A stretch of 64,000 nucleotides of DNA from Plantibacter flavus (GCF_900177615.1 NZ_FXAP01000001.1:502825-566824), one strand, 5' to 3'. Shown: positions 46,540 through 55,735, counted from the stretch's first letter. A program made the numbers and translations. The notes: generated by a model not told the origin, from the letters alone.

Positions 46540-48264
46540 ATGAGTTCCAGAACACAGGGATCGAAGCGGCGCGGCGGGATGATCCTCGCCGGCGTCTCGA
46601 TCGTCGCCCTCGCATTGACGGCTTGCACCGGAGGCGGTTCAGGCGGTGGCGGCTCGACGTCGAAGCCCGCCGAGCTGTCCGGCACCGGCTGGGAGCGCGC
46701 CGACGCCGACCAGATCGCCCAGGGCGGTTCGCTCAACCTCGCCGTCGACGCGATCCCCGCGAACTGGAACCTCTACAACCTCGACAGCGGCACCGTCGAC
46801 GACCAGTTCCTCAGCAACCTGTACACGCCGTCGTTCATCAACATCAAGGAGGACGGCACCTGGGAGGCGAACCCCGACTTCGCGACATCCGTCGAGTTGA
46901 AGACCGAGGACCCGCAGGTCGTCGAGATCAAGATCAACCCGGACGCCGTCTGGTCGGACGGCACCGCCATGAGCGTCGAGGACTTCGCCGCCACCTGGAA
47001 GTCGCTGAACGGTGTGGACCCGGCGTACGCGCCGACCGCGACCAACGTGTGGAAGGACATCGAGTCCGTCACCGCCGGCGACAGCCCGCAGGACGTCCTC
47101 ATCACGTTCAAGAACAAGAACGCCGACTGGCCCTCCATCCTCGGCAACATCTGGCCGAAGTGGCTCGGCGCGACGCCGGAATCCTTCAACACCCTCTGGG
47201 CGACCGGCCCCTACGCGGCTGACGGCACCACCTACGTCTCCGGCGGTCCGTACATCGTGAGCAAGATCGATCAGACCGGTGCCGTTGTCACCTTCGAGCC
47301 GAACCCGAAGTGGTGGGGCGACAAGCCCAAGCTCGACAACATCATCTTCAAGCAGGTCTCGCGGTCCGGGCTCGCCCAGGCGTTCTCGAACAGTGAGATC
47401 GACGTCTTCAGCATCGGTTCCAACGCCGACAACTACGAGACGGCGAAGAAGCGCAGCGACGCTGAGATCCAGCGTTCGCGCGGTACGACGTACAACCACA
47501 TCACGCTGAACGGTACGTCCGAGGTCCTCAGCGACCCCGAGGTCCGCCAGGCGTTCGCCAAGTCGATCAACCGTCAGACCATCGCCGAGGCCCGCCTCGC
47601 AGCGATCGACGCACCGACCGACCTGCTGAACAACCTCATCTTCCTCCCGGGCCAGGACGGCTACGAGGACGACGCCTCGAAGGTGCTCGGCTACGACATC
47701 GAGGCCGCCAAGAAGCAGCTCGAGGACGCCGGTTGGAAGGAAGGCAGCGGCGGCATCCGCGAGAAGGACGGCCAGAAGCTGACCGTCCGCTACGTCATCG
47801 ACTCCGACAACCCGGTCTCCGCCGAGACGTCGCAGCAGGTGCAGGCCATGGTGAAGGAGGCGGGCTTCGACCTGCAGATCGACACCGTCCCCTCGGACGA
47901 CTTCTTCACGAAGTACGTCACCACCGAGACCCGCGACTTCGACGCCGTGAGCTTCGCGTGGCAGGGCACGGCCTTCCCGATCTCCAGCACCGAGTCGATC
48001 TTCTACCCGGCCGACTCCGGGCAGAACTTCCCCGGCGTCACCGACGACTCGCTCGGCGAGCTGTGGGCGAGCGCCAACGCGGAGCTCGACCCCGACAAGC
48101 GCCTCGAGATCGCGAAGGAGATCGACAAGAAGATCGTCGCCCTCGCGACCACGCTCCCGCTGTTCCCGGTGCCGTACACCTACGGCGTCAAGACCGGCCT
48201 CGTGAACTACGGGCCGACCCAGTTCGAGACCATCGACTGGAAGAACGTGGGCTGGAAGAAGTAA
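46540..48264 (+). CDS. ABC transporter family 5 substrate-binding lipoprotein
   Basis: A 574-residue lipoprotein with an RR-rich start, a signal helix and lipobox ALTAC, then a Gly/Ser linker and the family 5 peptide-binding fold (NLAVDAIPANWNLYN, VSGGPYIVSKID, EAAKKQLEDAGWKEG, VPYTYGVKTGLVNYGP). It is divergent from the permease and ATPase genes that most likely serve it. It is distinct in sequence from the binding protein at 36175, so the two systems should differ in ligand. A hairpin follows the stop. Confidence 0.92.
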   Translation: MSSRTQGSKRRGGMILAGVSIVALALTACTGGGSGGGGSTSKPAELSGTGWERADADQIAQGGSLNLAVDAIPANWNLYNLDSGTVDDQFLSNLYTPSFINIKEDGTWEANPDFATSVELKTEDPQVVEIKINPDAVWSDGTAMSVEDFAATWKSLNGVDPAYAPTATNVWKDIESVTAGDSPQDVLITFKNKNADWPSILGNIWPKWLGATPESFNTLWATGPYAADGTTYVSGGPYIVSKIDQTGAVVTFEPNPKWWGDKPKLDNIIFKQVSRSGLAQAFSNSEIDVFSIGSNADNYETAKKRSDAEIQRSRGTTYNHITLNGTSEVLSDPEVRQAFAKSINRQTIAEARLAAIDAPTDLLNNLIFLPGQDGYEDDASKVLGYDIEAAKKQLEDAGWKEGSGGIREKDGQKLTVRYVIDSDNPVSAETSQQVQAMVKEAGFDLQIDTVPSDDFFTKYVTTETRDFDAVSFAWQGTAFPISSTESIFYPADSGQNFPGVTDDSLGELWASANAELDPDKRLEIAKEIDKKIVALATTLPLFPVPYTYGVKTGLVNYGPTQFETIDWKNVGWKK

Positions 48265-48295
48265 GCGACACGACGGGTTCCTCCTGAACCCGGAG

Positions 48296-48338
48296 GACGA
48301 CGGGCATCGGCGGGAAACCGCCGGTGCCCGTCGTCGTT
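48296..48338 (+). terminator. Intrinsic terminator of the second binding-protein gene
   Basis: An 18-bp stem with one or two mismatches (gacgacgggcatcggcgg / ccgccggtgcccgtcgtc), loop GAAA, then a short T-containing tail. Confidence 0.82.
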
Positions 48339-48425
48339 CAGCCCCCGGCCAGGACTCCTGCGGTATGATGGTCCGTCGGCACCATCGTGCCCGAATCCCA
48401 TCCACTTGAAGGAAGCCACCCTTTT

Positions 48426-50333
48426 ATGGCGCTCGCCACTCGTTCCGATCTGCGCAATGTCGCGATCGTGGCCCACGTTGACCACGGCAAGACGACCCTC
48501 GTCGACGCCATGCTGCGACAGACCAACTCTTTCGCCGAACACGCCCACCTCGAAGAACGCGCCATGGACTCGAATGAGCTCGAGCGCGAAAAGGGCATCA
48601 CCATCCTCGCCAAGAACACGGCGATCTCGTACAAGGGCGAACACGCCACCGACGGCCCGATCACGATCAACGTCATCGACACCCCGGGCCACGCCGACTT
48701 CGGTGGAGAGGTCGAGCGCGGCCTGTCCATGGTCGACGGCGTCGTCCTCCTCGTCGACGCGTCCGAGGGCCCCCTGCCGCAGACCCGGTTCGTGCTCCGC
48801 AAGGCGCTCGAGGCCAAGCTGCCGGTCATCCTCCTGGTCAACAAGACCGACCGCCCCGACGCGCGCATCGACGAGGTCGTCGTCGAGAGCCAGGACCTCC
48901 TCATCGGTCTCGCCAGCGACATGGTCGACGACGTCCCCGACCTCGACCTCGACGCCGTCCTCGACGTCCCGGTCGTCTACGCCTCGGGTAAGGCCGGCCG
49001 TGCGTCGTCCAACAAGCCCGCCAACGGCGAACTGCCCGACAGCGAAGACCTCGAGCCGCTGTTCGCAGCCATCCTCGAGCACATCCCGGCTCCGCAGTAC
49101 GACGACGAGCACCCGCTCCAGGCGCACGTCACGAACCTCGACGCCTCGCCGTTCCTCGGTCGCCTCGCGCTCCTGCGCATCTTCAACGGCACGCTGAAGA
49201 AGGGTCAGACGGTCGCCTGGGTCCGCCACGACGGCGACGTCCACAACGTCCGCGTCACCGAGCTCATGATCACGAAGGCCCTCGACCGCTACCCGGCCGA
49301 GAGCGCCGGCCCCGGCGACATCGTCGCCGTCGCCGGTTTCGCCGACATCATGATCGGCGACACCCTGGCCGACCCCGAGGACGTCCGCGCGCTGCCGGCC
49401 ATCACGGTCGACGACCCGGCCATCTCGATGACGATCGGTACCAACACCTCGCCGCTCATGGGCAAGGTCAAGGGCCACAAGCTCACCGCACGTATGGTCA
49501 AGGACCGCCTCGACCGCGAGCTCATCGGTAACGTCTCGCTCAAGGTCCTCGACATCGGTCGTCCCGACGCGTGGGAGGTCCAGGGCCGTGGAGAGCTCGC
49601 GCTCGCGATCCTCGTCGAGCAGATGCGTCGCGAAGGCTACGAGCTCACCGTCGGCAAGCCGCAGGTGGTCACGAAGCGTATCGACGGCAAGGTCCACGAG
49701 CCGTACGAGCACCTCACCATCGATGCCCCCGAGGAGCACCTCGGCGCGATCACCCAGCTCCTCGCCGCTCGCAAGGGCCGCATGGAGAACATGGCGAACC
49801 ACGGCACCGGCTGGGTCCGCATGGAGTTCATCGTCCCGTCGCGCGGCCTCATCGGCTTCCGGTCCGAGTTCCTCACCGCCACGCGCGGTACGGGTATCGC
49901 CAACGCGTTGGCACACGGATACGGCGAGTGGGCCGGCGCGATCACGACGCGCAACAACGGTTCGATCGTCGCCGACCGCTCAGGCGTGGTCACCCCCTTC
50001 GCGATCATCGCGCTGCAGGAGCGCATGTCGTTCTTCGTGCAGCCGACCGAAGAGGTCTACGAGGGCATGGTCATCGGCGAGAACTCGCGCAACGACGACA
50101 TGGACGTCAACATCACCAAGGAGAAGAAGCTGACCAACATGCGTCAGTCTTCGGCCGACAACTTCGAGTCGATGACGCCGCCGCGCGTCCTCACGCTCGA
50201 GGAGAGCCTCGAGTTCGCCCGCGAGGACGAGTGCGTCGAGGTCACGCCCGAGCACGTGCGCATCCGCAAGGTCGAGCTCGACGCTCAGGCCCGCCAGCGC
50301 AGCTACTCGCGTCTCAAGAAGCAGTCCGAGTAG
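48426..50333 (+). CDS. typA: Translational GTPase TypA/BipA
   Basis: A 635-residue ribosome-associated GTPase involved in 50S assembly and stress adaptation. The G1 motif AHVDHGKTTLVDAML, the switch region RAMDSNELEREKGITI, DTPGHADFGGEVERG (G3) and NKTDRPDAR (G4) are intact, as is the TypA-specific C-terminal domain (ATRGTGIANALAHGYGEW, EKKLTNMRQSSADN). The ATG at 48426 follows GAAGGA; the frame is open further up, but with no better start. Confidence 0.97.
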   Translation: MALATRSDLRNVAIVAHVDHGKTTLVDAMLRQTNSFAEHAHLEERAMDSNELEREKGITILAKNTAISYKGEHATDGPITINVIDTPGHADFGGEVERGLSMVDGVVLLVDASEGPLPQTRFVLRKALEAKLPVILLVNKTDRPDARIDEVVVESQDLLIGLASDMVDDVPDLDLDAVLDVPVVYASGKAGRASSNKPANGELPDSEDLEPLFAAILEHIPAPQYDDEHPLQAHVTNLDASPFLGRLALLRIFNGTLKKGQTVAWVRHDGDVHNVRVTELMITKALDRYPAESAGPGDIVAVAGFADIMIGDTLADPEDVRALPAITVDDPAISMTIGTNTSPLMGKVKGHKLTARMVKDRLDRELIGNVSLKVLDIGRPDAWEVQGRGELALAILVEQMRREGYELTVGKPQVVTKRIDGKVHEPYEHLTIDAPEEHLGAITQLLAARKGRMENMANHGTGWVRMEFIVPSRGLIGFRSEFLTATRGTGIANALAHGYGEWAGAITTRNNGSIVADRSGVVTPFAIIALQERMSFFVQPTEEVYEGMVIGENSRNDDMDVNITKEKKLTNMRQSSADNFESMTPPRVLTLEESLEFAREDECVEVTPEHVRIRKVELDAQARQRSYSRLKKQSE

Positions 50334-50352
50334 GCGCTAACCGCTCCAACCC

Positions 50353-50390
50353 GATGCCCGGTCCTCTCAGGAAGACCGGGCATCCGGTCG
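50353..50390 (+). terminator. Intrinsic terminator of typA
   Basis: A perfect 11-bp stem (gatgcccggtc / gaccgggcatc) with a ten-base loop, then cggtcgtt, 19 bases after the typA stop. Confidence 0.82.
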
Positions 50391-50404
50391 TTAAGCTGAT
50401 GGGC

Positions 50405-50836
50405 ATGCGCCGACCCGCCTCCCTCGCCCTGCTGGCCGCTCTCGTCCTCGCTCCGACGCTCGCCGGGTGCAGCGTCATCGAGTCCACCGTCAAGGACTCC
50501 GTCGAGCAGGGCATCCGCGACGCCACCGGTGGCGACTTCGACGTGAACCTCGACGAGGGGCTGCCGGACGGATACCCCGTCGACGCGGTCCCGGTGGTCG
50601 ACGGCACGGTCAACGGCGGACGTGGCACGGTCGACGGCAAGGATACCTTCGTCGTCACGGTGCAGGCGACCGACGCCGCCACCGCAGCCAAGGACGCGCT
50701 CGTCGCGGCGGGCTTCACAGTCGACGGGGAGATCGCGAACGGCGACGGTTCGATCGTGACGCTGTCGACGACGGCCTATGACGTGAAGCTCGTCGCCTCG
50801 GCGGACAGCATCCTCTACACGGTGACGGTCAAGTAG
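50405..50836 (+). CDS. Small secreted lipoprotein of unknown function
   Basis: A 143-residue protein with a short signal peptide and lipobox LAGC (MRRPASLALLAALVLAPTLAGC). The mature part is acidic and Gly/Asp/Val-rich, with alternating strands (VVDGTVNGGRGTVDGKDTFVVTVQATDA, GFTVDGEIA). It lies just after the typA terminator, and an ATG six bases earlier (50399) is equally possible. I do not recognise the family. Confidence 0.65.
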   Translation: MRRPASLALLAALVLAPTLAGCSVIESTVKDSVEQGIRDATGGDFDVNLDEGLPDGYPVDAVPVVDGTVNGGRGTVDGKDTFVVTVQATDAATAAKDALVAAGFTVDGEIANGDGSIVTLSTTAYDVKLVASADSILYTVTVK

Positions 50837-50838
50837 CA

Positions 50839-50979
50839 CTTCGACAGGCTCAGCGACCGGCGTTGCTCCCTGAGCGCCCTTCCGGTCCCTGAGCGCAGTT
50901 CCGGTCCCCGAGCGCAGTTCCGGTCCCCGAGCGCAGTTCCGGTCCCTGAGCTTGTCGAAGGGCACTTCGACAGGCTCAG
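50839..50979. repeat. Cluster of cttcgacaggctcag-type repeats with a 19-bp tandem array
   Basis: Two copies of cttcgacaggctcag (50839-50853, 50965-50979) flank one inverted copy, ccctgagcttgtcgaaggg (50944-50962). Between them is a degenerate array of a 19-base unit (gagcgcagttccggtccc plus one base, about four copies, 50872-50946). The core word also occurs in tandem at 58304-58348. It is intergenic and looks like a dispersed repeat family. Confidence 0.85.
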
Positions 50980-51038
50980 TGACCGGGTGGGGAGGCCTCA
51001 TTGACCGGGTGGGGAGGGCTCAGTGACCGGGGTTGGTC

Positions 51039-52403
51039 CTACGCGAAGAGCGTCTCGCCGACCCAGCCGTCCTTGCTCGCGCCCGGGGGCACCGCGAAGA
51101 TCGCCGCCCCCACGTGCTTGATGTACTCGTTCATTGCATCCGTGGCCAGCGCGCGCTGCACGTCGATGAACTGCTTCGGCGACCGCTGGTACGACATGAA
51201 GAACAACCCGGCGTTCAACCGCCCGAGGTCGTCGTTGCCGTCGACGAAGTTGTACCCGCGTCGCAGGAGCTTCGTGCCCTTGAGCTGGGTCGGGTGCGCC
51301 AGACGCACGTGTGAGTGCTTGTCGATGAGCGGCTGATCCGTCGCGCCGACCGCGTCGAAGTCGGGCTCCGTGAACTCCTTGCCGCCCGACAGCGGTGCGC
51401 CCTCGCCCTTGCTCCGACCGATGACGCGCTCCTGCTCCTGGAGCTGCGCGCGGTCCCAGGTCTCGATGATCATGCGGATCTTGCGGACCACGAGGTAGGA
51501 ACCACCGCTCAGCCAGGCGGCGCTGTCTCCGTCCTGGACCCACACCTGTTCCTCGACCGTCTTGGTCTCCTCGGACTTGACGTTCGCGGTGCCGTCTTTG
51601 AAGCCGAACAGGTTGCGCGGGGTGACCTGACTGGTGGAGGTCGACGAGGTACGACCGAAGCCGAGCTGCGACCAGCGGATGGAGGCACGTCCGAACGCGA
51701 TGCGGCTCAGGTTGCGGATCGCGTGCACGGCGACCTGCGGGTCGTCGGCGCACGCCTGGATGCAGAGGTCGCCGCCGGTGAGGCCCGCCTGGAGGTTGTC
51801 GCCCGTGAAGCGGGGGAGCTTCTCCAACTCGGCCGGGCGACGGTCGGCGATACCGAACCGGTCCGTGCCGTCCTCGGCGGTGAAGAGCGTGGGTCCGAAC
51901 CCGAAGGTGATCGTGAGCCCGCTGGCGGGCAGTCCGAGCGCTTCTCCGGTGTCGACCGGGGGAGCGAGTGGGGAGCCGTCCACGGCACCGCCGTCGGCGA
52001 CCTCCTGGCCCTGCGTCATGCGTGCCGCGGCGACACTCCAGTCCTGGAGCAGCTCGATGAGCTCCTCCCGGGTGGTCCCAGCCGACACGTCGTACGCGGC
52101 GAAGTGCAGGCGGTCCTGCGCCGGCGTCGTGATCCCGCTCTGGTGGGCCCCGCCGAACGGGTAGACCGTCGTGACGCCCGTGGCACTCGCCGGGGCGCTG
52201 ACGGCGGCGGTGATGGCCGCGGTCGCCCCGGCTCCCGCTGCCAGCCCCGCGGCGCCCGCTCCGGCCAGGCCGAACAGCGCCCGGCGCGACAGCCCGCGCC
52301 GCGGCGGGTCGCTCGGTGGTGCGGACGCGGCGCCGAGCTCAGCCGCGGTGGGCGTCGATCCTGCCTCGCGTGCAGGCGTGGTGGGGGGAGTGTGCTCGGT
52401 CAT
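51039..52403 (-). CDS. efeB: Dyp-type peroxidase, EfeB-like (Tat substrate)
   Basis: A 454-residue heme peroxidase of the EfeB branch of the Dyp family. The N-terminus carries a twin-arginine signal (PPRRGLSRRALFGLAGAG) for Tat export with bound heme. The family motif GFKDGTAN supplies the catalytic aspartate, and DLCIQACADDP and YQRSPKQF are typical. EfeB is proposed to help iron uptake by acting on ferrous iron or heme. It is third in efeU-efeO-efeB; a hairpin separates it from efeO. Confidence 0.95.
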   Translation of the reverse strand: MTEHTPPTTPAREAGSTPTAAELGAASAPPSDPPRRGLSRRALFGLAGAGAAGLAAGAGATAAITAAVSAPASATGVTTVYPFGGAHQSGITTPAQDRLHFAAYDVSAGTTREELIELLQDWSVAAARMTQGQEVADGGAVDGSPLAPPVDTGEALGLPASGLTITFGFGPTLFTAEDGTDRFGIADRRPAELEKLPRFTGDNLQAGLTGGDLCIQACADDPQVAVHAIRNLSRIAFGRASIRWSQLGFGRTSSTSTSQVTPRNLFGFKDGTANVKSEETKTVEEQVWVQDGDSAAWLSGGSYLVVRKIRMIIETWDRAQLQEQERVIGRSKGEGAPLSGGKEFTEPDFDAVGATDQPLIDKHSHVRLAHPTQLKGTKLLRRGYNFVDGNDDLGRLNAGLFFMSYQRSPKQFIDVQRALATDAMNEYIKHVGAAIFAVPPGASKDGWVGETLFA

Positions 52404-52441
52404 CGGACCTCATGCTATTCAGGGATGGCTGGAAGGCCGCA

Positions 52442-52480
52442 GGGCCGGAACCCCCAGAATGCTCTGAGCGGTTCCGGCCC
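52442..52480 (-). terminator. Hairpin between efeO and efeB
   Basis: A perfect 11-bp stem (gggccggaacc / ggttccggccc) with a 17-base loop lies after the efeO stop on the minus strand. It may reduce efeB transcription or stabilise the efeUO part. Confidence 0.6.
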
Positions 52481-52516
52481 GGCGCGCCGCGGAGGCGGCG
52501 GTGGATCCGTTCGGTG

Positions 52517-53728
52517 CTACTCGGCGACGCCGAGCACCGTGTGGGTGAGCTGCGACAGCGGCTCGGAGAGGGCGTTCACCTGGTCGGAGAGCTCCTTGCG
52601 CTGCTCCTCGGTGACGGTGTCGTAGCCCACGAAGCCGCTGTCGAGGCTGCCGTACTTCGCGAGCAGGTCCTGCAGCGCCGTGAACTCGGTCTCGATCTGG
52701 CCGACGAGCTTCGTGCCCGCGTCGCCCTTGCTCGCGGCGATGTCCTTCACGTTGCCGAACGCGACCTCGGCTCCCTGTACGTTGGCCGCGAAGTCGTAGA
52801 GGTCGGTGTGGGACCACCAGTCCTCCTCGCCGGAGATCTTGCCGACGGCGACTTCGTCGAGGAGACCGATGGCACCGTTCGAGATGTCGCCGAGGCTCAC
52901 GGTGAAGTCCTTCTCGGAGACGAGGTCGAACAGCTGCTGCACGTCGTCGACGAGTCCGGTGGCGAACTGCTGACGCTGTTCCGGCGTCGACGGCGTCCAG
53001 TCCGTCAGCGCGCTCGTGCCGTCGGAGTTCAGCGCGTCGGCTGCCGGTGGCCAGAGGTCCTTCTCGATCCGGTGGAAGCCGGTCCAGTCGAGTCCTTCAG
53101 CCACGGCGTCGACCTCGCGGTAGTCGATCTTCGGGTCGAGGTCGCCGAACGCCTCGGCCGTCGGCTCGATGCGTTCGTACGAGACGCGCGTCGTCGCGAA
53201 CAGCTGACGGGCGGTCTCGTCGTCGCCGGCGGCGTACGCGTCGGTGAAGGCCTTCACCTGCGGCACGAGTTCGGCCACCTGCGACTTGACGTAGGCGACG
53301 TAGTTCGTCACGGCCTGGTCGGTGAGCGCCTGCTCGTCCTTCGAGACGGTCGCGTTCTGACCGGTGACGGTGAATTCGGCGAGGCCGACGGGTGCGCCGA
53401 CGAGCTGGAACTTGCAGGCCGTGTAGTACGTGCCGGGGTTCAGCTGTGCGACGTAGGACACCGTCTGGCCCGGCGTCACGTTCTCCTTCTCGCCCACGAT
53501 GCGCAGCTTGTCCGAGGCGAGGATCTCGAACTCGTTGACGTCGGTGCCGTTGTTGGTGATCGAGAACGTCACGGCACCGGCCGTCGCCTTCGCGACGGAC
53601 ACCGAGCACGAGTCGTCGGTGATGGCGACGGTGAGTGCGTCGCTTCCCGTCTTGTTCGGGACGCATCCCGTGAGGGCGAGGGCGAGGACGCCCGCGCCGG
53701 CGAGGCCGGCGATGATGCGGTGCTGCAT
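52517..53728 (-). CDS. efeO: Iron uptake system component EfeO
   Basis: A 403-residue lipoprotein (lipobox ALTGC) with the two EfeO domains: an N-terminal cupredoxin-like domain (about residues 30-125, with VTPGQTVSYVAQLNPGTYYTAC) and a C-terminal M75 imelysin domain with the HxxE motif GFHRIEKDLW. It binds iron outside the membrane and passes it to EfeU. The full-length form points to a complete EfeUOB system rather than the short EfeM type. It follows efeU by 54 bases. Confidence 0.95.
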   Translation of the reverse strand: MQHRIIAGLAGAGVLALALTGCVPNKTGSDALTVAITDDSCSVSVAKATAGAVTFSITNNGTDVNEFEILASDKLRIVGEKENVTPGQTVSYVAQLNPGTYYTACKFQLVGAPVGLAEFTVTGQNATVSKDEQALTDQAVTNYVAYVKSQVAELVPQVKAFTDAYAAGDDETARQLFATTRVSYERIEPTAEAFGDLDPKIDYREVDAVAEGLDWTGFHRIEKDLWPPAADALNSDGTSALTDWTPSTPEQRQQFATGLVDDVQQLFDLVSEKDFTVSLGDISNGAIGLLDEVAVGKISGEEDWWSHTDLYDFAANVQGAEVAFGNVKDIAASKGDAGTKLVGQIETEFTALQDLLAKYGSLDSGFVGYDTVTEEQRKELSDQVNALSEPLSQLTHTVLGVAE

Positions 53729-53782
53729 GGAGACTCCTGTCGGAAGGTGCTGGTGCTTGGTTCGCGGTGGGTCGGGGACCGG

Positions 53783-54631
53783 TCAGACGTTCGTCGTGAC
53801 CGGTTTCGTGACGGAGGTCGGGCGCCGACGGCCGAGACCCGACACCCGGATGAAGCAGACGAGCGTGACGACCAGGTACAGCAGCCACGCGCCGAACTGC
53901 GCCCAGGTCGGGGCGGGGGTGAAGTTGAAGAGTCCGCCGAGGACGGTGCCGTACCAGCTCGTCGGAGGGACGACGGCGCTCAGGTCGAAGGCGGCCTTGC
54001 CCCAACCGGGGATGACGCCCGCCTCCTGGAGGTCGCCGACGCCGTAGGCGAGGACGCCGGCAGCCACGACGACGAGGAACAGGCCGGTCCACGTGAAGAA
54101 GGTCCCGAGGTTGATCCGGACGAATCCGCGGTAGATGAGATACGCGATGACGACGGAGGTGAGGATGCCGAGGAGTGCGCCGATCGAGCCGACGACGGCG
54201 TTCTCGCCGGAATTGACGCTCGCCCAGATGAAGAGGGCGGTCTCGATGCCCTCGCGGCCGACGCTGATGAAGCCGAGGACGACGATGCCGACCGCCGAAC
54301 CGGCGACGGCGGCGTCGAGTCGTGACTCGAGGTCGTGCTTGAGCTCTCGGGCGTTGCGCCCCATCCAGAAGATCATCCAGGTGACGAGCCCGACGGCCAG
54401 GATGGAGAGTCCGCCGCCGAGGATCTCCTGCGCCTGGAAGCTCAGCCCGTACGGCCCCCAGGTGAGGATGGCACCGACGCCGAGCGAGACGACGATCGCG
54501 ACGGCGACGCCGAGCCACAGCCGGGGGAGGACGTCCCGGCGGCCGAGCTTGTTCAGGTAGGCGACGAGGATGCCGACGATGAGGCCGGCTTCGAGGCCTT
54601 CGCGGAGGCCGATGAGGTAGTTCGCGAGCAC
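53783..54631 (-). CDS. efeU: Ferrous iron permease EfeU (FTR1 family)
   Basis: A 282-residue FTR1-type permease with seven membrane helices. Both REGxE motifs are present (GLREGLEAGLIVG near residue 9 and GREGIETALFIW near residue 120); they carry iron across the membrane. The GTG start at 54631 is the first conserved position. It is the first gene of efeUOB, and the likely iron box lies about 130 bases upstream. Confidence 0.95.
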   Translation of the reverse strand: MLANYLIGLREGLEAGLIVGILVAYLNKLGRRDVLPRLWLGVAVAIVVSLGVGAILTWGPYGLSFQAQEILGGGLSILAVGLVTWMIFWMGRNARELKHDLESRLDAAVAGSAVGIVVLGFISVGREGIETALFIWASVNSGENAVVGSIGALLGILTSVVIAYLIYRGFVRINLGTFFTWTGLFLVVVAAGVLAYGVGDLQEAGVIPGWGKAAFDLSAVVPPTSWYGTVLGGLFNFTPAPTWAQFGAWLLYLVVTLVCFIRVSGLGRRRPTSVTKPVTTNV

Positions 54632-54762
54632 GTGACCGGACTTTCGGGCGTCGAGCAGGCGGTCGCCCGGGGGAGGCCGTCGTCTGCGGGGTGGGGATGC
54701 ATCCGAGGGCGCGCCGGGCGGGGACCGTGGTCCGGGCGGGGCGCTGCGACTTCGGAACGCGG

Positions 54763-54781
54763 TTGGGTAAGGCTAACCTTA
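54763..54781 (-). promoter_or_regulatory. DtxR/IdeR-type iron box upstream of efeUOB
   Basis: TTGGGTAAGGCTAACCTTA agrees with the DtxR/IdeR consensus TTAGGTTAGSCTAACCTAA at 16 of 19 positions and is itself partly palindromic. With iron bound, DtxR-family repressors sit on such sites, so efeUOB is probably induced by iron limitation. It also lies 54 bases from the divergent DUF6113-like gene. Confidence 0.8.
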
Positions 54782-54834
54782 TCCGACGTCGACCATAGCG
54801 CCTGATGCTGAGGCTGTCCAGATACAATCGGCGG

Positions 54835-55368
54835 ATGACCGATCCGGCCCCCGACTCCAGCCTCCCAGACGGCCGCACGGTCGGCGACGACCGCTGGTTC
54901 CCGCCGACACCGCAGCAGCAGGACGCATCGCACGGGCAGTCCACGGCGTCGCGGGTGATCGGGCTCGTCCTCGCGTTCCTCGTCGGTCTGGCGTACGGCG
55001 CCATCGGCACGGTCGCGCACGCCTGGGCGCCCTCCGTCCTCGGTGTCGCCCTCCCGGTCGGCCTGGTGCTCGGGGTCCTCGGCGTGGCCATGCTCCTGGT
55101 CGGACTCCGGATCGTCCTGGGGGACCGGCTCGCAGCGTCGGCCGCGGCGCTCGGGGTCATCCTCATGATCGGGATCCTGCTGCTCGAGAGCACCGGTGGC
55201 TCCGTCCTCATCCCGCAGAGCGTCTCGGGCCTCGTCTGGACCATCGCGCCCGGTCTCATCGCCGTCCTCGTCGTGGCGTGGCCGAAGCTCCCGGAGCGCG
55301 CCCGCAAGCGTGACGACCGTCCCACGGGACCGGCGCCCGAACCGCTCCCCGTCTCGCCGCAGGCGTAG
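54835..55368 (+). CDS. Small membrane protein (DUF6113-like)
   Basis: A 177-residue protein with a Pro/Asp/Gln-rich soluble start and four or five transmembrane helices (VIGLVLAFLVGLAYGAIG, LGVALPVGLVLGVLGVAMLLVG, and two more). Similar proteins lie next to fdxA in many actinobacteria, to my recollection, and are grouped as DUF6113 or wrongly called histidinol dehydrogenase. I could not check this. It precedes fdxA on the same strand by 39 bases. Confidence 0.65.
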   Translation: MTDPAPDSSLPDGRTVGDDRWFPPTPQQQDASHGQSTASRVIGLVLAFLVGLAYGAIGTVAHAWAPSVLGVALPVGLVLGVLGVAMLLVGLRIVLGDRLAASAAALGVILMIGILLLESTGGSVLIPQSVSGLVWTIAPGLIAVLVVAWPKLPERARKRDDRPTGPAPEPLPVSPQA

Positions 55369-55407
55369 ACTGGACAACTCAGTGCTCGTGAAGGGAGCCA
55401 CCCGCCC

Positions 55408-55731
55408 GTGACCTACGTGATCGCCCTGCCGTGCGTCGATGTGAAGGACCGCGCCTGCATCGACGAATGCCCCGTCGACTGCATCTACGAGGGTGAACGG
55501 TCGCTCTACATCCACCCCGACGAATGCGTCGACTGCGGTGCGTGCGAGCCGGTCTGCCCGGTGGAGGCCATCTACTACGAGGACGACCTTCCCGAGGAGT
55601 GGGCGGACTACTACAAGGCCAATGTCGAGTTCTTCGACGAGATCGGTTCCCCGGGCGGGGCCGCGAAGGTCGGTGTGATCCCCTCGGACCACCCGCTCAT
55701 CGCCGCGCTGCCGCCCCAAGCCCACGAGTAG
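55408..55731 (+). CDS. fdxA: Ferredoxin (7Fe type)
   Basis: A 107-residue bacterial ferredoxin with a [3Fe-4S] and a [4Fe-4S] cluster. The first motif is [21 protein letters not shown]; the second is [16 protein letters not shown]. The C-terminal half ([21 protein letters not shown]) is typical of actinobacterial FdxA. It carries electrons to unknown partners. dapC starts four bases after its stop, an arrangement common in actinobacteria. Confidence 0.96.
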   Translation: MTYVIALPCVDVKDRACIDECPVDCIYEGERSLYIHPDECVDCGACEPVCPVEAIYYEDDLPEEWADYYKANVEFFDEIGSPGGAAKVGVIPSDHPLIAALPPQAHE

Positions 55732-55735
55732 TCGC

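Noticed and set aside
50872-50946. CRISPR-like array
   Set aside because: The 19-base units are directly joined with no spacers and no cas genes are near.
50303-51001. A 232-codon minus-strand frame with PVAEPVEV-like repeats
   Set aside because: Its repeated peptide arises from the cttcgacaggctcag repeats; there is no conserved motif and it overlaps the lipoprotein gene.
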